A program made the translations under genes and the position numbers. Below the pieces are notes generated by a model. It ran no database searches and was not told the origin of the DNA. It saw only the letters and a program-made list of their open reading frames with translations. A stretch of 64,000 bases of DNA, taken from NCBI RefSeq assembly GCF_002564005.1, contig NZ_PDJG01000001.1, positions 1,550,001 to 1,614,000 of the forward strand, read 5' to 3'. This DNA is from Sanguibacter antarcticus (GTDB taxonomy: Bacteria > Actinomycetota > Actinomycetes > Actinomycetales > Cellulomonadaceae). Shown here piece after piece: positions 17,444 through 28,899 of this stretch. Each line of letters starts with the position of its first letter. Position 1 is the first letter of the stretch.

Positions 17444-18219
17444 GGCTCAGGGACGTCCGTGAACGTCTCGCCAGGGTTCTTCAGCCAGCTGGCTCGGTCG
17501 AGCGGCCACACGGTGACGAAAGCCGTCCCGACGACGTTGTCCAGCGGGACGAAGCCACCACCAGGGCTTCCCCCGTTGTAACGAGAGTCCGTCGAGTTCG
17601 ACCGGTTGTCGCCCATGACCCACAGCGAGTCGTCGGGGACGATCTTGTCGAACTCGAGCGCTGACGGCGCGGCTCCCGGCTTGAGGTACGGCTCGACGAT
17701 CGACTGTCCGTTCACGCTGACGAGTCCCTGCGCGTCACAGCACACGACATGATCGCCGCCGACCGCGATGACCCGCTTGATGAGGTGCTCGCCGGAGTCG
17801 TGCGGCACGAGCCCGACAAAGGTCAAGACGTTGGTGACCTTCTGCTGGAACGCCGTGCGCACGGGCTGCTCGGAGTCGGCGAGCCACGTCCCGGGGTCCT
17901 TGAACACGACGATGTCGCCCCGATGGACGTCGAAGATCCCTGGGACCATCTTCGAGACGAGGACACGGTCGTTGGTGATCAACGTGTCCTCCATCGACTC
18001 GCTCGGGATGTAGAACGCCTGGACGAAGAACGACTTGATGATCCACGAGAGCACGAGTGCGCTGACGAGGATGATCGCGGTCTCGCGAAGGAGCGACCCC
18101 TTGCGCGGTCGCAGCCTCGCAGTGGGCTGCACAGTCTCGTCGGGCACGTCGTCAAGAGTCACCCGCACACTCTGCCACCACTTCAGGGTCGGCACGACCA
18201 TCGTCCGCCGCGACCACAC
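17440..18219 (-). CDS. lepB: Signal peptidase I
   Basis: Cleaves signal peptides of exported proteins on the outer face of the membrane. One N-terminal membrane helix (residues 44-65) precedes IPSESMEDTL with the nucleophile Ser75, and the general base Lys148 is in HLIKRVIAVGGD. GDNRSNSTDSR is the box E motif. An 84-residue region between the catalytic boxes accounts for the 259-residue length. The GTG at 18219 has GAGGAG five bases upstream, supporting this start. Confidence 0.95.
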   Translation of the reverse strand: MWSRRTMVVPTLKWWQSVRVTLDDVPDETVQPTARLRPRKGSLLRETAIILVSALVLSWIIKSFFVQAFYIPSESMEDTLITNDRVLVSKMVPGIFDVHRGDIVVFKDPGTWLADSEQPVRTAFQQKVTNVLTFVGLVPHDSGEHLIKRVIAVGGDHVVCCDAQGLVSVNGQSIVEPYLKPGAAPSALEFDKIVPDDSLWVMGDNRSNSTDSRYNGGSPGGGFVPLDNVVGTAFVTVWPLDRASWLKNPGETFTDVPEP

Positions 18220-18238
18220 CGGCTCTCCTCAGATACAC

Positions 18239-18271
18239 CGCTGGCGGCCACCGTGCAGGTGGCCGCCAGCG
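18239..18271 (-). terminator. rplS terminator
   Basis: A perfect 14-base-pair stem (CGCTGGCGGCCACC and its complement) with a five-base loop, 49 bases after the rplS stop and just before lepB. Confidence 0.7.
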
Positions 18272-18319
18272 GGCGTGGTCGTTCAGGTGCGCCGCCTCGC
18301 GAGGAGGCGACGCAGGCGA

Positions 18320-18679
18320 TCACTTGGAGGGAGCGACGGAGCGCTTCTCCTTGATCTTCGCCTTCTTGCCGCGGAGCTTGCGGAGGTAGTACAGCTTGGC
18401 GCGACGGACGTCACCTCGCGTGAGGACCTCGACCGACTCGATCGACGGCACGTGGAGCGGGAACGTGCGCTCCACGCCGACGCCGAAGCTGATCTTGCGG
18501 ACGGTGAAGGTCTCGCGGACCCCACCACCGACGCGGGAGATGACAACGCCCTGGAACGCCTGGACACGCGAGCGCGTGCCCTCGACGACCTTGACGTTGA
18601 CCTTGACGGTGTCTCCGGCGCGGAACGCCGGGATGTCGGTACGCAGCGAGGCTGCGTCGACGCTGTCGAGCGTATGCAT
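18320..18679 (-). CDS. rplS: 50S ribosomal protein L19
   Basis: A 119-residue L19 with the standard core ([72 protein letters not shown]). The ATG at 18679 is preceded by GGGGAG six bases upstream. It follows trmD after 186 bases, in the usual rpsP-rimM-trmD-rplS order. The gap holds a TGGCAAGAT element that may be its own extended -10. Confidence 0.97.
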   Translation of the reverse strand: MHTLDSVDAASLRTDIPAFRAGDTVKVNVKVVEGTRSRVQAFQGVVISRVGGGVRETFTVRKISFGVGVERTFPLHVPSIESVEVLTRGDVRRAKLYYLRKLRGKKAKIKEKRSVAPSK

Positions 18680-18865
18680 GTGATTCTCCCCGTCCTGCCA
18701 CAGGTCAGGAACGTCTTGTGGGCCGCGGCGCCGGAGCGCAGCGATCCTGTCCAGTTCAGAAGGCGGTGTCACGCCGATACGGCGTTGGTACTGGGTGGGA
18801 CGCCCCTGTGGCAGAGTCCGGTTCAGTGCACACCAACAGTCCATCTTGCCACAGCGTCCGGCGTA

Positions 18866-19651
18866 CTACGAATCTGCGGTGTGCTCGAACCGTCCGCCAG
18901 CGGTCAGGAACCATCCGTTCGCCGCCAGCAGCGCACGGTCGGCCTTGTCGGTGCTCTGAGGATCGAGCGCCTCGATCATGTCCGGCCGACGTTCGAGCGT
19001 CCGCGTGATCGACTGGTCGCGACGCCAGCGCACGATCTTCGCGTGGTGCCCGCTGAGCAGAACGTCCGGGACGTCGAGCCCGTCCCACGTGGGCGGCTTC
19101 GTGTAGACCGGGTATTCCAGCAGTCCCGCGGCTCCGTGCGACTCCTCGACGAGCGACTGCGGGTTGCCGATCACGCCCGGGACCAGCCGGGCCACGGCCT
19201 CGATCATGACGAGCGCCGCAACCTCTCCGCCGTTGAGCACGTAGTCACCGATCGACACCTCGCGGACGTCGACCCCGTCGCGCCGGTGCTGCTCGACGAC
19301 GCGGGAGTCGATCCCCTCGTAGCGACCACAGGCGAAGACGAGCTGAGACGACACGGCGAGAGACTCCGCGGTGCGCTGCGTGAAACGCTCCCCGGACGGG
19401 GTCGGGATCACGAGCGTGGCGCCCGGAGCGAGCACGTCCGAGAGCGCGCTCCCCCACACGTCCGGGCGCATGACCATCCCCGCCCCACCGCCGAAGGGTG
19501 TGTCGTCGACCGTCCTGTGCCGGTCCGTCGCCCAGGTGCGCAGGTCGTGGACTGCGAGGTCGAGCACTCCGGTCGCCACCGCCTTGCCGACGAGGGACAG
19601 GTGCAACGGGGCCAGGTACTCAGGAAAGATCGAGATGACGTCGATCCGCAC
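18866..19651 (-). CDS. trmD: tRNA (guanine37-N1)-methyltransferase
   Basis: Methylates G37 in tRNAs reading CNN and some other codons, preventing frameshifting. The 261-residue SPOUT enzyme begins [13 protein letters not shown] and contains [23 protein letters not shown], the knot [20 protein letters not shown] and [17 protein letters not shown]. The GTG at 19651 is one base after the rimM stop, so the two are coupled. Confidence 0.97.
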   Translation of the reverse strand: MRIDVISIFPEYLAPLHLSLVGKAVATGVLDLAVHDLRTWATDRHRTVDDTPFGGGAGMVMRPDVWGSALSDVLAPGATLVIPTPSGERFTQRTAESLAVSSQLVFACGRYEGIDSRVVEQHRRDGVDVREVSIGDYVLNGGEVAALVMIEAVARLVPGVIGNPQSLVEESHGAAGLLEYPVYTKPPTWDGLDVPDVLLSGHHAKIVRWRRDQSITRTLERRPDMIEALDPQSTDKADRALLAANGWFLTAGGRFEHTADS

Positions 19652-19652
19652 C

Positions 19653-20267
19653 TCAGTCGTCGCTCTCGGCCGCGGCTCCGGCGTCGTCGCCGTCGGCCTC
19701 CGACACACCGAGATCTGCGCCGTCCAGATCAGCGCCCTCGGGCAGTGCGATCTCGAGGTTGGCTGCGTCGCGCACCAAGAGCCCCCCGGGAGGGTCAAGG
19801 ATCACGCGCCCCCCGGGCACGTCGACGACGGGGACAAAAGCCCGGGTGAACGGGACGAGGGTGCGCGCACCGTCCGTCTCGCGCAGGACGAGGACATCGT
19901 GAGCCGGCATGTGCTCGAGGCCCGTGATCGTCCCGACCGGCGTCCCGTCGACAAGCTCGGCACGCAGGCCCGCGAGCTCGTGCGGGTACCAGGCGTCCTC
20001 CTCGTCCGAAGCGTCGACCTCGACGACCAGCTCGGTCCCTCGAGCGTTCTCAGCCCCCGTACGGTCGGTCAGCTCAGCGAACTGCACGTGCCACCGACCG
20101 TTCTGGATCCGGGTCGACTGCACCGTGAGCGGTCCGGCCTCGGCCGGCAGCGTCCGCAACGTCTGCCCTTGCGCGAACCGCAGCTCGGGCGTGTCGGTAC
20201 GCAGGTCGAGGGCGACCTCTCCGCGTAGTCCGTGTGCGCGCCCGATCTTGGCGACGGTCAGTTCCAT
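19653..20267 (-). CDS. rimM: Ribosome maturation factor RimM
   Basis: A 16S rRNA processing factor that binds S19. The 204-residue protein begins [18 protein letters not shown], the conserved N-terminal barrel; the PRC-barrel half has [12 protein letters not shown] and the conserved [10 protein letters not shown]. The C-terminus is an acidic tail ([15 protein letters not shown]). GGAGGAG four bases before the ATG at 20267 sets the start. A strong terminator lies upstream, between khpA and rimM, so rimM-trmD may also have its own promoter. Confidence 0.95.
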   Translation of the reverse strand: MELTVAKIGRAHGLRGEVALDLRTDTPELRFAQGQTLRTLPAEAGPLTVQSTRIQNGRWHVQFAELTDRTGAENARGTELVVEVDASDEEDAWYPHELAGLRAELVDGTPVGTITGLEHMPAHDVLVLRETDGARTLVPFTRAFVPVVDVPGGRVILDPPGGLLVRDAANLEIALPEGADLDGADLGVSEADGDDAGAAAESDD

Positions 20268-20317
20268 TGCGCTCCTCCAGCTGCGAACCACGAGTCTTGA
20301 TGCCAACAGTGAAACGG

Positions 20318-20361
20318 AAAAGCCCGGGGCCCAGACACCTCGCGGTGTCCGGGCCCCGGGC
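20318..20361 (-). terminator. Terminator after rpsP-khpA
   Basis: A long stem (GCCCGGGGCCC, one mismatch, then GGTGTC paired with GACACC) with a TCGC-type loop spans 20322-20361. In the minus-strand direction it is followed at once by TTTT (20321-20318), the classical intrinsic terminator form. Confidence 0.8.
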
Positions 20362-20398
20362 CGGTGCTCAACCTCTGGCGGTGCTGACGCCCAACGTG

Positions 20399-20638
20399 TC
20401 AGCGACGATCGACGTCGACCACGTCGACACGCACGGAACCATCGCCGGCGAGAGCGCCGACGACGGTGCGCAGCGCACGAGCGGTCCGCCCGCCACGGCC
20501 GATCACCCGGCCGAGATCCTCGGGATGAACCCGGACCTCGAGGAGCTCGCCACGCCGCAAGGGCTTGGCGTTGACCTGCACGTCATCGGGGTTGTCCACG
20601 ATGCCGCGCACCAGGTGCTCGAGAGCATCTGCCAACAT
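20399..20638 (-). CDS. khpA: KH-domain RNA-binding protein
   Basis: A 79-residue protein consisting almost entirely of one KH domain, with the GxxG loop in VIGRGGRTARALRTVV. It is the KhpA/YlqC family, which binds RNA broadly and in firmicutes partners with KhpB. The ATG at 20638 overlaps the rpsP stop (TGATG). Position directly after rpsP is conserved across gram-positive bacteria. Confidence 0.93.
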   Translation of the reverse strand: MLADALEHLVRGIVDNPDDVQVNAKPLRRGELLEVRVHPEDLGRVIGRGGRTARALRTVVGALAGDGSVRVDVVDVDRR

Positions 20639-21081
20639 CAGGCCTGCTCCTCCGCGGGAGCCTCGGCCGGCGCGTCAGCGGCGGAGGATGCGTCGGCAGC
20701 AGCTTTGGCGGCCGATGCCTTCGCCTTGACCTTCTCAGCGTCCGCAGCGGCACCGGCGACAGCCTCGGCCACACCCTCGGCGCTGAGCTTCTCCTTGGTA
20801 CGCAGAGTTCCCTCGGCACCCGGGAGACCCTTGAACTTCTGCCAGTCACCCGTGATCTTGAGGAGCACGAGGACCTGCTCGGTCGGCTGAGCGCCGACGC
20901 CGAGCCAGTACTGCGCGCGCTCTGAGGTGATCTCGATGAGCGACGGCTCTTCGGTCGGGTGGTACTTCCCGATCTCCTCGATGACACGGCCGTCACGCTT
21001 CGTGTGCGAGTCAGCGACGACGATGCGGTAGTACGGCGCCCGGATCTTGCCGAAACGCTTCAAACGGATCTTGGTGGCCAC
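20638..21081 (-). CDS. rpsP: 30S ribosomal protein S16 with Ala-rich C-terminal tail
   Basis: The first ~85 residues are canonical S16 ([34 protein letters not shown]). Residues ~100-147 form an Ala/Lys/Glu-rich tail ([20 protein letters not shown]) seen in several actinobacterial S16 proteins. The GTG at 21081 is chosen by homology; GGAG is 11 bases upstream. A well-spaced promoter lies 120 bases upstream. Confidence 0.95.
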   Translation of the reverse strand: MATKIRLKRFGKIRAPYYRIVVADSHTKRDGRVIEEIGKYHPTEEPSLIEITSERAQYWLGVGAQPTEQVLVLLKITGDWQKFKGLPGAEGTLRTKEKLSAEGVAEAVAGAAADAEKVKAKASAAKAAADASSAADAPAEAPAEEQA

Positions 21082-21207
21082 AGTGGTGGGCTCTCCTGGT
21101 TCTGATGGTGGTGAACCGAGCACCGACCCGGCGGGGTGCGGGGGTGCGTGGTTCGAAACGCGGCAACGCTCGGTGAGAGGGGCCGGGCATGCCGAGTACA
21201 GCGGCTG

Positions 21208-21237
21208 ATTATGCCAGACAGACAGCCGTGGTTCCAA
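21208..21237 (-). promoter_or_regulatory. rpsP promoter
   Basis: TTGGAA (21237-21232), an 18-base spacer, then CATAAT (21213-21208) with an upstream TG giving an extended -10. It lies directly after the amidohydrolase stop and drives rpsP-khpA. Confidence 0.65.
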
Positions 21238-22341
21238 CTATGCCTGCGTGTACCGTACTCCGCGAAGGATTACCGCATGCGGAGAGCGCAGGACGTCGAT
21301 GTCCGTGCGTGGGTCCTCCGCGTAGACGACGAGGTCCGCGGACGCCCCCTCGACGACCTCGCCCGCACCGAGATAGGCACGTGTCCGCCAGCTCGCGGCG
21401 GCGACGACGTCAGCTGCCGGGACCCCAGCTGCGACCAGCTCCGCACACTCGCGCGCGATCTGGCCGTGCTCGATGGTTCCGCCAGCGTCGGTCCCGACGA
21501 GGATCCGTACGCCGGCCTCGTACATCTGCCGGACCTGCTCGTACCGACGCACGTGCATCGCTCGCATCCGCGCAGCGAACGCCGGGAACCGACCGTCGGC
21601 CTGGGCGGCGATCTGCTCGAACTGGGCGACCTGCAGGAGCGTGGGGGTCACGGGGACGCCCCGGACCGCGGCCTCCGCGATATGGTCCGCAGTCATCCCT
21701 GTCCCGTGCTCGATGCAGTCCACACCTGCCGCGAGCGCAGCGCCGACAGCCTCGGTGGAGAACGTGTGCACAGTCATGCGTGCCGCGTTCGCGTGCGCAC
21801 GGCGCACGGCCTCCGCGAGGAGGTCGTCCGGCCAGAGCGGCGTGAGGTCGCCGTGGTCGCGGTCGATCCAGTCCGCGACGACCTTGACCCACCCGTCGCC
21901 ACGCGTGGCCTCGCGTGCGACAGCGTCGGGGAGCTGTTCGACGTCCTCGAGCTCGTCGCCGAACCCGCGAAGGTAACGCTTGGGTCGCGCGATGTGTCGC
22001 CCGGCCCGGATGAGCCGTGGAAGGTCCGGGCGGCCGGCGACCCAGGACGTGTCGAGCGGCGAGCCCGCGTCACGGACGAGGAGCACACCGCTGTCCCGGT
22101 CGGCGATCGCCTGGTCCTGCGCCTCGGTATCGGTCACCGCCCCGTCTGCAGCGAGACCGATGTGGCAGTGGACATCCACGAGACCCGGGAACGCATACCC
22201 GTCGATGCGATCCATGTCAGCGGTCAGCCCCGACGGGCGGGTCAGGCTGATCCGCCCGTCCTCGATCCACACGTCGCCGTACTCCCGGCCTTCACCGAGC
22301 GTGATCTCTCCATGGACGTGGATGACCGGTCTCTGGCTCAT
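21238..22341 (-). CDS. Amidohydrolase-superfamily metal-dependent hydrolase
   Basis: A 367-residue TIM-barrel amidohydrolase. The metal motifs are HxH in VDVHCHIGL, a central GWVKVVADW lysine, TVHTFS and CIEHGTG histidines, and Asp in VGTDAGGTI. This pattern fits the imidazolonepropionase/prolidase-like branch. A homologous gene sits between ffh and rpsP in mycobacteria (Rv2915c type). The substrate is unknown. The ATG at 22341 lies 13 bases after the ffh stop. No signal peptide is present, so it is cytoplasmic. Confidence 0.88.
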   Translation of the reverse strand: MSQRPVIHVHGEITLGEGREYGDVWIEDGRISLTRPSGLTADMDRIDGYAFPGLVDVHCHIGLAADGAVTDTEAQDQAIADRDSGVLLVRDAGSPLDTSWVAGRPDLPRLIRAGRHIARPKRYLRGFGDELEDVEQLPDAVAREATRGDGWVKVVADWIDRDHGDLTPLWPDDLLAEAVRRAHANAARMTVHTFSTEAVGAALAAGVDCIEHGTGMTADHIAEAAVRGVPVTPTLLQVAQFEQIAAQADGRFPAFAARMRAMHVRRYEQVRQMYEAGVRILVGTDAGGTIEHGQIARECAELVAAGVPAADVVAAASWRTRAYLGAGEVVEGASADLVVYAEDPRTDIDVLRSPHAVILRGVRYTQA

Positions 22342-22354
22342 GCGTCCGCTCGGC

Positions 22355-23929
22355 TCAGCGACCGAGGAACTTCTCGAGCCCGGCAGGGATCTCCAGCGGG
22401 GCGTCGGGGTCGGCCTGCTTGCCGACACCGAACGCAGACCCGGACGGTGCCTGCCGCGGGGCCTCGGCTGCACGCTGCTCTGCGGCGCGCTTCGCCGGGT
22501 TGCCCGACTTGCTCTTCTTGCCGCGGACGGGCTGCGCCTGCTGACGTCCTCGAGACTTCTTCCCGCCCATGCCGGGCAGGTTGCCCATCCCCGGCATGCC
22601 CATCCCTCCACCGCGAGCCATCTGGCGCATCATCTTCTGTGCACCGGCAAAGCGGTCGAGCAGCTGGTTGACGTCCGTCGTGGTCACGCCCGAGCCCTTG
22701 GCGATGCGCGCGCGCCGCGAGCCGTTGATGATCTTCGGTGTCTCACGCTCTCCTGGAGTCATCGAGCGGATGATCGCCTCGACGCGATCGACCTCACGCT
22801 CGTCGAAGTTCTCCAGCGCCTCGCGCATCTGCCCCATGCCGGGCAGCATGCCGAGCATCTTCTTCATGGAGCCCATGCTGCGCATCTGCTGCATCTGCGA
22901 CAGGAAGTCCGCGAGCGTGAAGTCGGTCCCGGCCGCCATCTTCGCGGCCATCGCGTTGGCCTCGTCGGCGTCGAACGCCTTCTCGGCCTGCTCGATGAGG
23001 GTGAGCACGTCGCCCATGTCGAGGATGCGCGACGCCATCCGGTCCGGGTGGAACGCCTCGAAGTCGGTGAGCTTCTCTCCCGTGGACGCGAAGAGGATCG
23101 GTCGGCCGGTGACGCGCGCCACGGACAGCGCGGCGCCTCCGCGCGCGTCGCCGTCAAGCTTGGACAGGACCACGCCGGTGAAACCGACGCCGTCTGCGAA
23201 CGCTTGTGCCGTGGTGACCGCGTCCTGCCCGATCATCGCGTCGATGACGAAGAGGACCTCGTCCGGCTGCGTGGCATCACGGATGTCCGTGGCCTGCTGC
23301 ATGAGCTCGGCGTCGACGCCGAGCCGACCTGCAGTGTCGATGATCACGACGTCGTGCTGCCGCGAACGGGCCGTCTCGACGCCTGCGCGGGCTACGCCGA
23401 CGGGGTCTCCCGTCGCGACCTCGTCTTCACCGGCAACACCAGGGTGGGGCGCGAAGACCGGTACTCCGGCCCGCTCGCCGACGACCTTGAGCTGCGTCAC
23501 GGCGTTCGGTCGCTGAAGGTCTGCTGCGACGAGGAGGGGCGTGTGGCCCTTCTCGCGCAGGCTCAGCGCGAGCTTGCCCGCGAGCGTCGTCTTTCCGGCC
23601 CCCTGGAGTCCCGCGAGCATGATGACCGTCGGTGCGACCTTCGCGAGCTGGAGCCCTCGGCTCTCGCCACCGAGGATGGAGACGAGCTCCTCGTTGACGA
23701 TCTTGACGACCTGCTGGGCAGGGTTGAGCGCCCCGGAGACCTCAGCCGAGAGAGCGCGCTCGCGCACCGTCCCGGTGAACTCCCGCACGACGGAGACTGC
23801 GACGTCGGCATCGAGCAGCGCCCGCCGGATCTCCCGGACGGTCGCGTCGATGTCGGCCTCGGACAGGCGCCCTTTGGTCTTGAGGTTCTTGAAGGTCGAT
23901 GTCAGACGATCCGACAGAGTGGCGAACAC
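22355..23929 (-). CDS. ffh: Signal recognition particle protein (SRP54)
   Basis: GTPase that binds 4.5S RNA and signal sequences and delivers ribosomes to FtsY. N-domain FATLSDRLTSTFKNLK, G-domain GLQGAGKTTLAGKLA, DTAGRLGVD and TKLDGD-type motifs (SKLDGDARGG), then an M-domain with many methionines (QMQQMRSMGSMKKMLGMLPGMG). A long basic Ala/Gly-rich tail gives 524 residues. I start at the GTG at 23929 (MFATLSDRL), which matches family starts and has GAGGA nine bases upstream; a TTG three codons earlier is the alternative. A TAGGCT (23977-23972) is a likely -10. Confidence 0.97.
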   Translation of the reverse strand: MFATLSDRLTSTFKNLKTKGRLSEADIDATVREIRRALLDADVAVSVVREFTGTVRERALSAEVSGALNPAQQVVKIVNEELVSILGGESRGLQLAKVAPTVIMLAGLQGAGKTTLAGKLALSLREKGHTPLLVAADLQRPNAVTQLKVVGERAGVPVFAPHPGVAGEDEVATGDPVGVARAGVETARSRQHDVVIIDTAGRLGVDAELMQQATDIRDATQPDEVLFVIDAMIGQDAVTTAQAFADGVGFTGVVLSKLDGDARGGAALSVARVTGRPILFASTGEKLTDFEAFHPDRMASRILDMGDVLTLIEQAEKAFDADEANAMAAKMAAGTDFTLADFLSQMQQMRSMGSMKKMLGMLPGMGQMREALENFDEREVDRVEAIIRSMTPGERETPKIINGSRRARIAKGSGVTTTDVNQLLDRFAGAQKMMRQMARGGGMGMPGMGNLPGMGGKKSRGRQQAQPVRGKKSKSGNPAKRAAEQRAAEAPRQAPSGSAFGVGKQADPDAPLEIPAGLEKFLGR

Positions 23930-23982
23930 CGTTTGCAATCCTCACCGGTCGCTGGATGTGGCAGAGGGAACAGCCTACCGGC

Positions 23983-25830
23983 TCAGTGCGCCACGTCGTC
24001 GCCCGGACCACCGCCGAGGGCCACCATCGTCCGTGCGACGAGGTCGTCCACGAGCCGTTCGCGCCACGAGGTCCAGGCCGTCGGGCCGAGCGACGAGGCG
24101 TCCGCCTCGGTGAGCGCCCGGAGCACCTCGAGAAGCTCTGGCCGATGGTCGACCGCCTCCGCCAGCTCGTCGACGGTCGCTGGGTCCGACGGGTCGTTGC
24201 TCACCGCGAGCCGCGACAGCGTCAGGTGATGACGCACCATCCGCTCGACGTCAGCGACGACCTGGTCCTCGAACCCCATCCGTCGAAGGATCATCGGGAC
24301 GAGCTCGGCTCCGACGACGGAGTGGTCCGTCGCACCCGCCCGTTTCCCGATGTCGTGCAAGAAGGCCGACAGGAGCAGGACGTCAGGCAGGGCGACCGTC
24401 CGGCGCCACCGACGTGCACGCGAGACCGTCTCGATGAGGTGGCGGTCCACGGTGTGCCGGTGGACGGCAGCGCGCTGCGGCCGGTTGCGCACGCCCTGCC
24501 ACTCGGGGATCCACGACGTGACCACACCGGCGAGGTCGAGGGCCTCCCAGACGGGAATCTGGGCCGGCCCAGCACCGAGGACGGTCAGGAGCGCGGTCCG
24601 GGCAGGCTTCGGCCACGGGACAGGCAGCGGCGCGCACTGCTCGAAGCTCGTCACGGAGACCGGCGAGATCGTCAGCCCGGTCCGGGCAGCGACAGCAGCC
24701 GCACGCAGGGCGAGCATCGGGTCCGTCGCGGGGCTCGCCTCGACCGCCAGGACCAGCTCGCCGTCGTGCTCGACGAGGCCGTCTCCGACCGATCGGAGGC
24801 GGGGCGCGGCGCGACGGCCACGGATCATGAACGGGCGCGCGGCTGCGAGAGGGCGTTGGAGTGCTTGGCGAGCGCGCCGGATGGTCGTGTCGAGGCCGTA
24901 CGAGATCTCACGCCCTGTCTCGGCGAGGCTCGCGAGGAAGTCGTCCGAGTCCCCGTAACCGCAGACCTCGGCGACCTCGTCGAGGTCTGCGAGGACGAGG
25001 CGGTTCGTGCGCCTGCGCGTGACGAGGTGGATGGCGTCGCGGGCATCGAGCAGGTGGTCGTAGGCGCGGTCGACCGCCCCGTGCGGGCGGTCCGTGAGCC
25101 AGGTGGCCGCGAGCGCGGACAAGATGACGGCGTCGCGGATGCCACCTCGCGCTTCCTTGAGATCAGGTTCGATGAGATAGGCGAGCTCACCGTGCCGGTC
25201 CGCGCGTGCCTTCGTCGAGGTGAGCAGCTCAGGGAGCCTGCGGCGAGCCGCTGACCGCCAGTCCATGAGGACCGCCGACGTGGCACGGTGCACCACGAGC
25301 GCGTCGCCCGCCACCGGTCGGACGTCGAGCATCCCGACCGCCGCAGGAAGGTCCTTCGACGCCACCTGTCGGCACTGGGCCAGCGACCGTACCGAGTGGT
25401 CGAGGTCGAGGCCTGCGTCCCAGATCGGGTACCAGACCTTCTCCGCGACAGAGCGCAGCTCCTCAGGACCGTGGGTACGACCGTCGTGCACGAGGACGAG
25501 ATCGAGGTCGCTCATCGGTCCGGCGTCCCCCCGACCGAGGCTCCCGACCGCCGCCAGAGCGATCCCGCTCGGGTCGACCTCGCTCGTCGCGACGGCCCAC
25601 AGCTCCTCGAGGCGCTCGACGACGAGGTCCCCCATCGCCCGACGCCGCTCCGGGCCAGCGGGTGCCTCACCCGGCACAGCGGACGTGCGCATGAGCCGCT
25701 CAGCGAGCGCGAGCCGTTCGGTGCGGAGGTCCCGCACCCCTGCGGGGTGCGGGACCTCCTGCTCCTGGTCGTCAGGCCGGGGACCTGGACCCGGATCGTT
25801 CTCAGCGCCGTAGCCGTGCTCAACCATCAT
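23983..25830 (-). CDS. glnD: [Protein-PII] uridylyl/adenylyltransferase GlnD lacking ACT domains
   Basis: Modifies PII at Tyr51 and, through its HD domain, removes the nucleotide. The nucleotidyltransferase motif is [20 protein letters not shown] (residues 96-114). A GlnE-like helical linker follows, then an HD domain with [12 protein letters not shown] and later [10 protein letters not shown]. The protein stops after about 615 residues with GGPGDDVAH. The two C-terminal ACT domains that sense glutamine in well-studied GlnD proteins are absent; the stop is 54 bases before the ffh start, so there is no room for them. The start among ATGs at 25830/25827 is tentative. It lies 31 bases after glnB. 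Confidence 0.93.
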   Translation of the reverse strand: MMVEHGYGAENDPGPGPRPDDQEQEVPHPAGVRDLRTERLALAERLMRTSAVPGEAPAGPERRRAMGDLVVERLEELWAVATSEVDPSGIALAAVGSLGRGDAGPMSDLDLVLVHDGRTHGPEELRSVAEKVWYPIWDAGLDLDHSVRSLAQCRQVASKDLPAAVGMLDVRPVAGDALVVHRATSAVLMDWRSAARRRLPELLTSTKARADRHGELAYLIEPDLKEARGGIRDAVILSALAATWLTDRPHGAVDRAYDHLLDARDAIHLVTRRRTNRLVLADLDEVAEVCGYGDSDDFLASLAETGREISYGLDTTIRRARQALQRPLAAARPFMIRGRRAAPRLRSVGDGLVEHDGELVLAVEASPATDPMLALRAAAVAARTGLTISPVSVTSFEQCAPLPVPWPKPARTALLTVLGAGPAQIPVWEALDLAGVVTSWIPEWQGVRNRPQRAAVHRHTVDRHLIETVSRARRWRRTVALPDVLLLSAFLHDIGKRAGATDHSVVGAELVPMILRRMGFEDQVVADVERMVRHHLTLSRLAVSNDPSDPATVDELAEAVDHRPELLEVLRALTEADASSLGPTAWTSWRERLVDDLVARTMVALGGGPGDDVAH

Positions 25831-25861
25831 GTACCTACGTCGCTCTCCAGCTGGTGGGGGG

Positions 25862-27507
<1,646 letters not shown>

Positions 27508-27564
27508 CGGATCATCTCCCATCCCAGCCAGGCGGCCGGTCGGGTACAACTTTCAACGAGACGG

Positions 27565-27602
27565 GTTTCCTCGCTCGACCGCACGTGTTTCGAGCGGGTG
27601 AC
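27565..27602 (-). promoter_or_regulatory. GlnR-like operator upstream of amtB-glnB-glnD
   Basis: Read on the minus strand: GTCAC, six bases, GAAAC, six bases, GGTCG, six bases, GAAAC. The first a/b pair matches the actinobacterial GlnR consensus gTnAc-N6-GaAAc exactly. The second GAAAC is precisely 22 bases further on, as expected for a two-box site, although its a-half is poor. It ends 58 bases before the amtB start. I infer nitrogen-limitation control by GlnR. Confidence 0.6.
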
Positions 27603-27643
27603 GAGATCGCTCCGCACGTAAACGTTGTGTTTCGTCGGGCCTC

Positions 27644-28840
27644 TCAGGCCTGGAGGAGCCCGTCGACGAACCCTTCGGCGTCGAACGGCGCGAGGTCGTC
27701 AGGACCTTCCCCGAGCCCGACGAGCTTCACCGGGACGCCGAGCTCGCGCTGGACCGCGACGACGATCCCACCCTTCGCGGTGCCGTCAAGCTTGGTCAGG
27801 ACGATGCCTGTGACACCCGCGACCTCTGCGAAGACGCGCGCCTGGTTGAGCCCGTTCTGTCCGGTGGTGGCATCGAGCACGAGGAGCACCTCGGTGAGCG
27901 GTGCCTCTTTGGTGATCACGCGTGTGATCTTCCCCAGCTCGTCCATGAGGCCGGCCTTGTTCTGCAGACGCCCGGCCGTGTCGACGAGGACGACGTCGAC
28001 GCCGCGCTCCCGTGCCGTCCGGACGGTGTCGAAAGCGACCGCTGCGGGGTCTGCGCCGTCTTTGAACGACCGGACGGTCTCGACGCCGACGCGTGCGCCC
28101 CAGGTGGTCAGCTGGTCGGCAGCAGCAGCACGGAACGTGTCCGCTGCTCCGAGCACGACCGTGCTCCCCTCGGCGACGAGCACCCGGGTGAGCTTGCCGA
28201 CCGTCGTCGTCTTCCCGGTGCCGTTGACACCGACGACGAGGAGCACCGCCGGCGTCTTGGTCCCGTCCTCGTGGACGGTCGGGGTGGTGTGGAGCGTCCG
28301 GTCGAGGTCTGGGTCGACGAGCGCGACGAGCTCGGCACGGAGCATCGCGCGAACGCTCGCCGCGTCTTTGACACCGTGGACGCGCACCTGGGTGCGCAAC
28401 GCCTCGATGAGCTCGGCGGCAGGACCTGCACCGACGTCCGCGAGCAGCAGCGTCTCCTCGAGCTCGTCCCAGTCGTCCTCGCCGAGGTGGTCACGCGAGA
28501 GCACGGCGAGGAGCCGTGTCCCGAGCGGGGAGCCGGAGCGGGCGAGCCGGTCGCGGAGGCGCACGAGACGTCCCGCTGTCGGCTCGGGGACGTCGGCCTG
28601 CGGCTCGGTGGGCTGCGTCTGTGGCGGAGCGACGTCGCCCGAGGGCGCGAGCACCGCCTCGCCCAGGGCGTCGCCGTCGACGAGGACGTCTCCGGTGCGC
28701 GTGGAGGCACCGTCGAGACTGCGCGTCTCGTCGTGGGGCTTCGACCGCTTGCGACGGTTGGCGGAGGACACGCCGACGAACCCGAGAGACCCGAGGACGA
28801 GGACGGCCAGAGTTATCCAGACAGGAAGCTGATCATTCAC
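27644..28840 (-). CDS. ftsY: Signal recognition particle receptor FtsY
   Basis: SRP receptor GTPase at the membrane. An N-terminal hydrophobic helix (residues 6-26, VWITLAVLVLGSLGFVGV) and a charged linker precede the NG domain (VVGVNGTGKTTTVGKL, AADTFRAAAADQL, LVDTAGRL, TKLDGTAKGG, GLGEGPDDLAPF). At 398 residues it is the actinobacterial form with its own membrane anchor. The GTG at 28840 precedes the hydrophobic helix. A short GGCCT-GAG-AGGCC hairpin overlaps the stop. Confidence 0.96.
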   Translation of the reverse strand: MNDQLPVWITLAVLVLGSLGFVGVSSANRRKRSKPHDETRSLDGASTRTGDVLVDGDALGEAVLAPSGDVAPPQTQPTEPQADVPEPTAGRLVRLRDRLARSGSPLGTRLLAVLSRDHLGEDDWDELEETLLLADVGAGPAAELIEALRTQVRVHGVKDAASVRAMLRAELVALVDPDLDRTLHTTPTVHEDGTKTPAVLLVVGVNGTGKTTTVGKLTRVLVAEGSTVVLGAADTFRAAAADQLTTWGARVGVETVRSFKDGADPAAVAFDTVRTARERGVDVVLVDTAGRLQNKAGLMDELGKITRVITKEAPLTEVLLVLDATTGQNGLNQARVFAEVAGVTGIVLTKLDGTAKGGIVVAVQRELGVPVKLVGLGEGPDDLAPFDAEGFVDGLLQA

Positions 28841-28899
28841 GCCTGCAGTCTCTCAGGGGGAGGTGGTCTGCCGCACCACGAGAGCGACTGCCGATCGCC

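Noticed and set aside
21140..21165. GGTTCGAAA-like string suggestive of a tRNA T-loop
   Set aside because: No acceptor, D or anticodon stems can be drawn around it.
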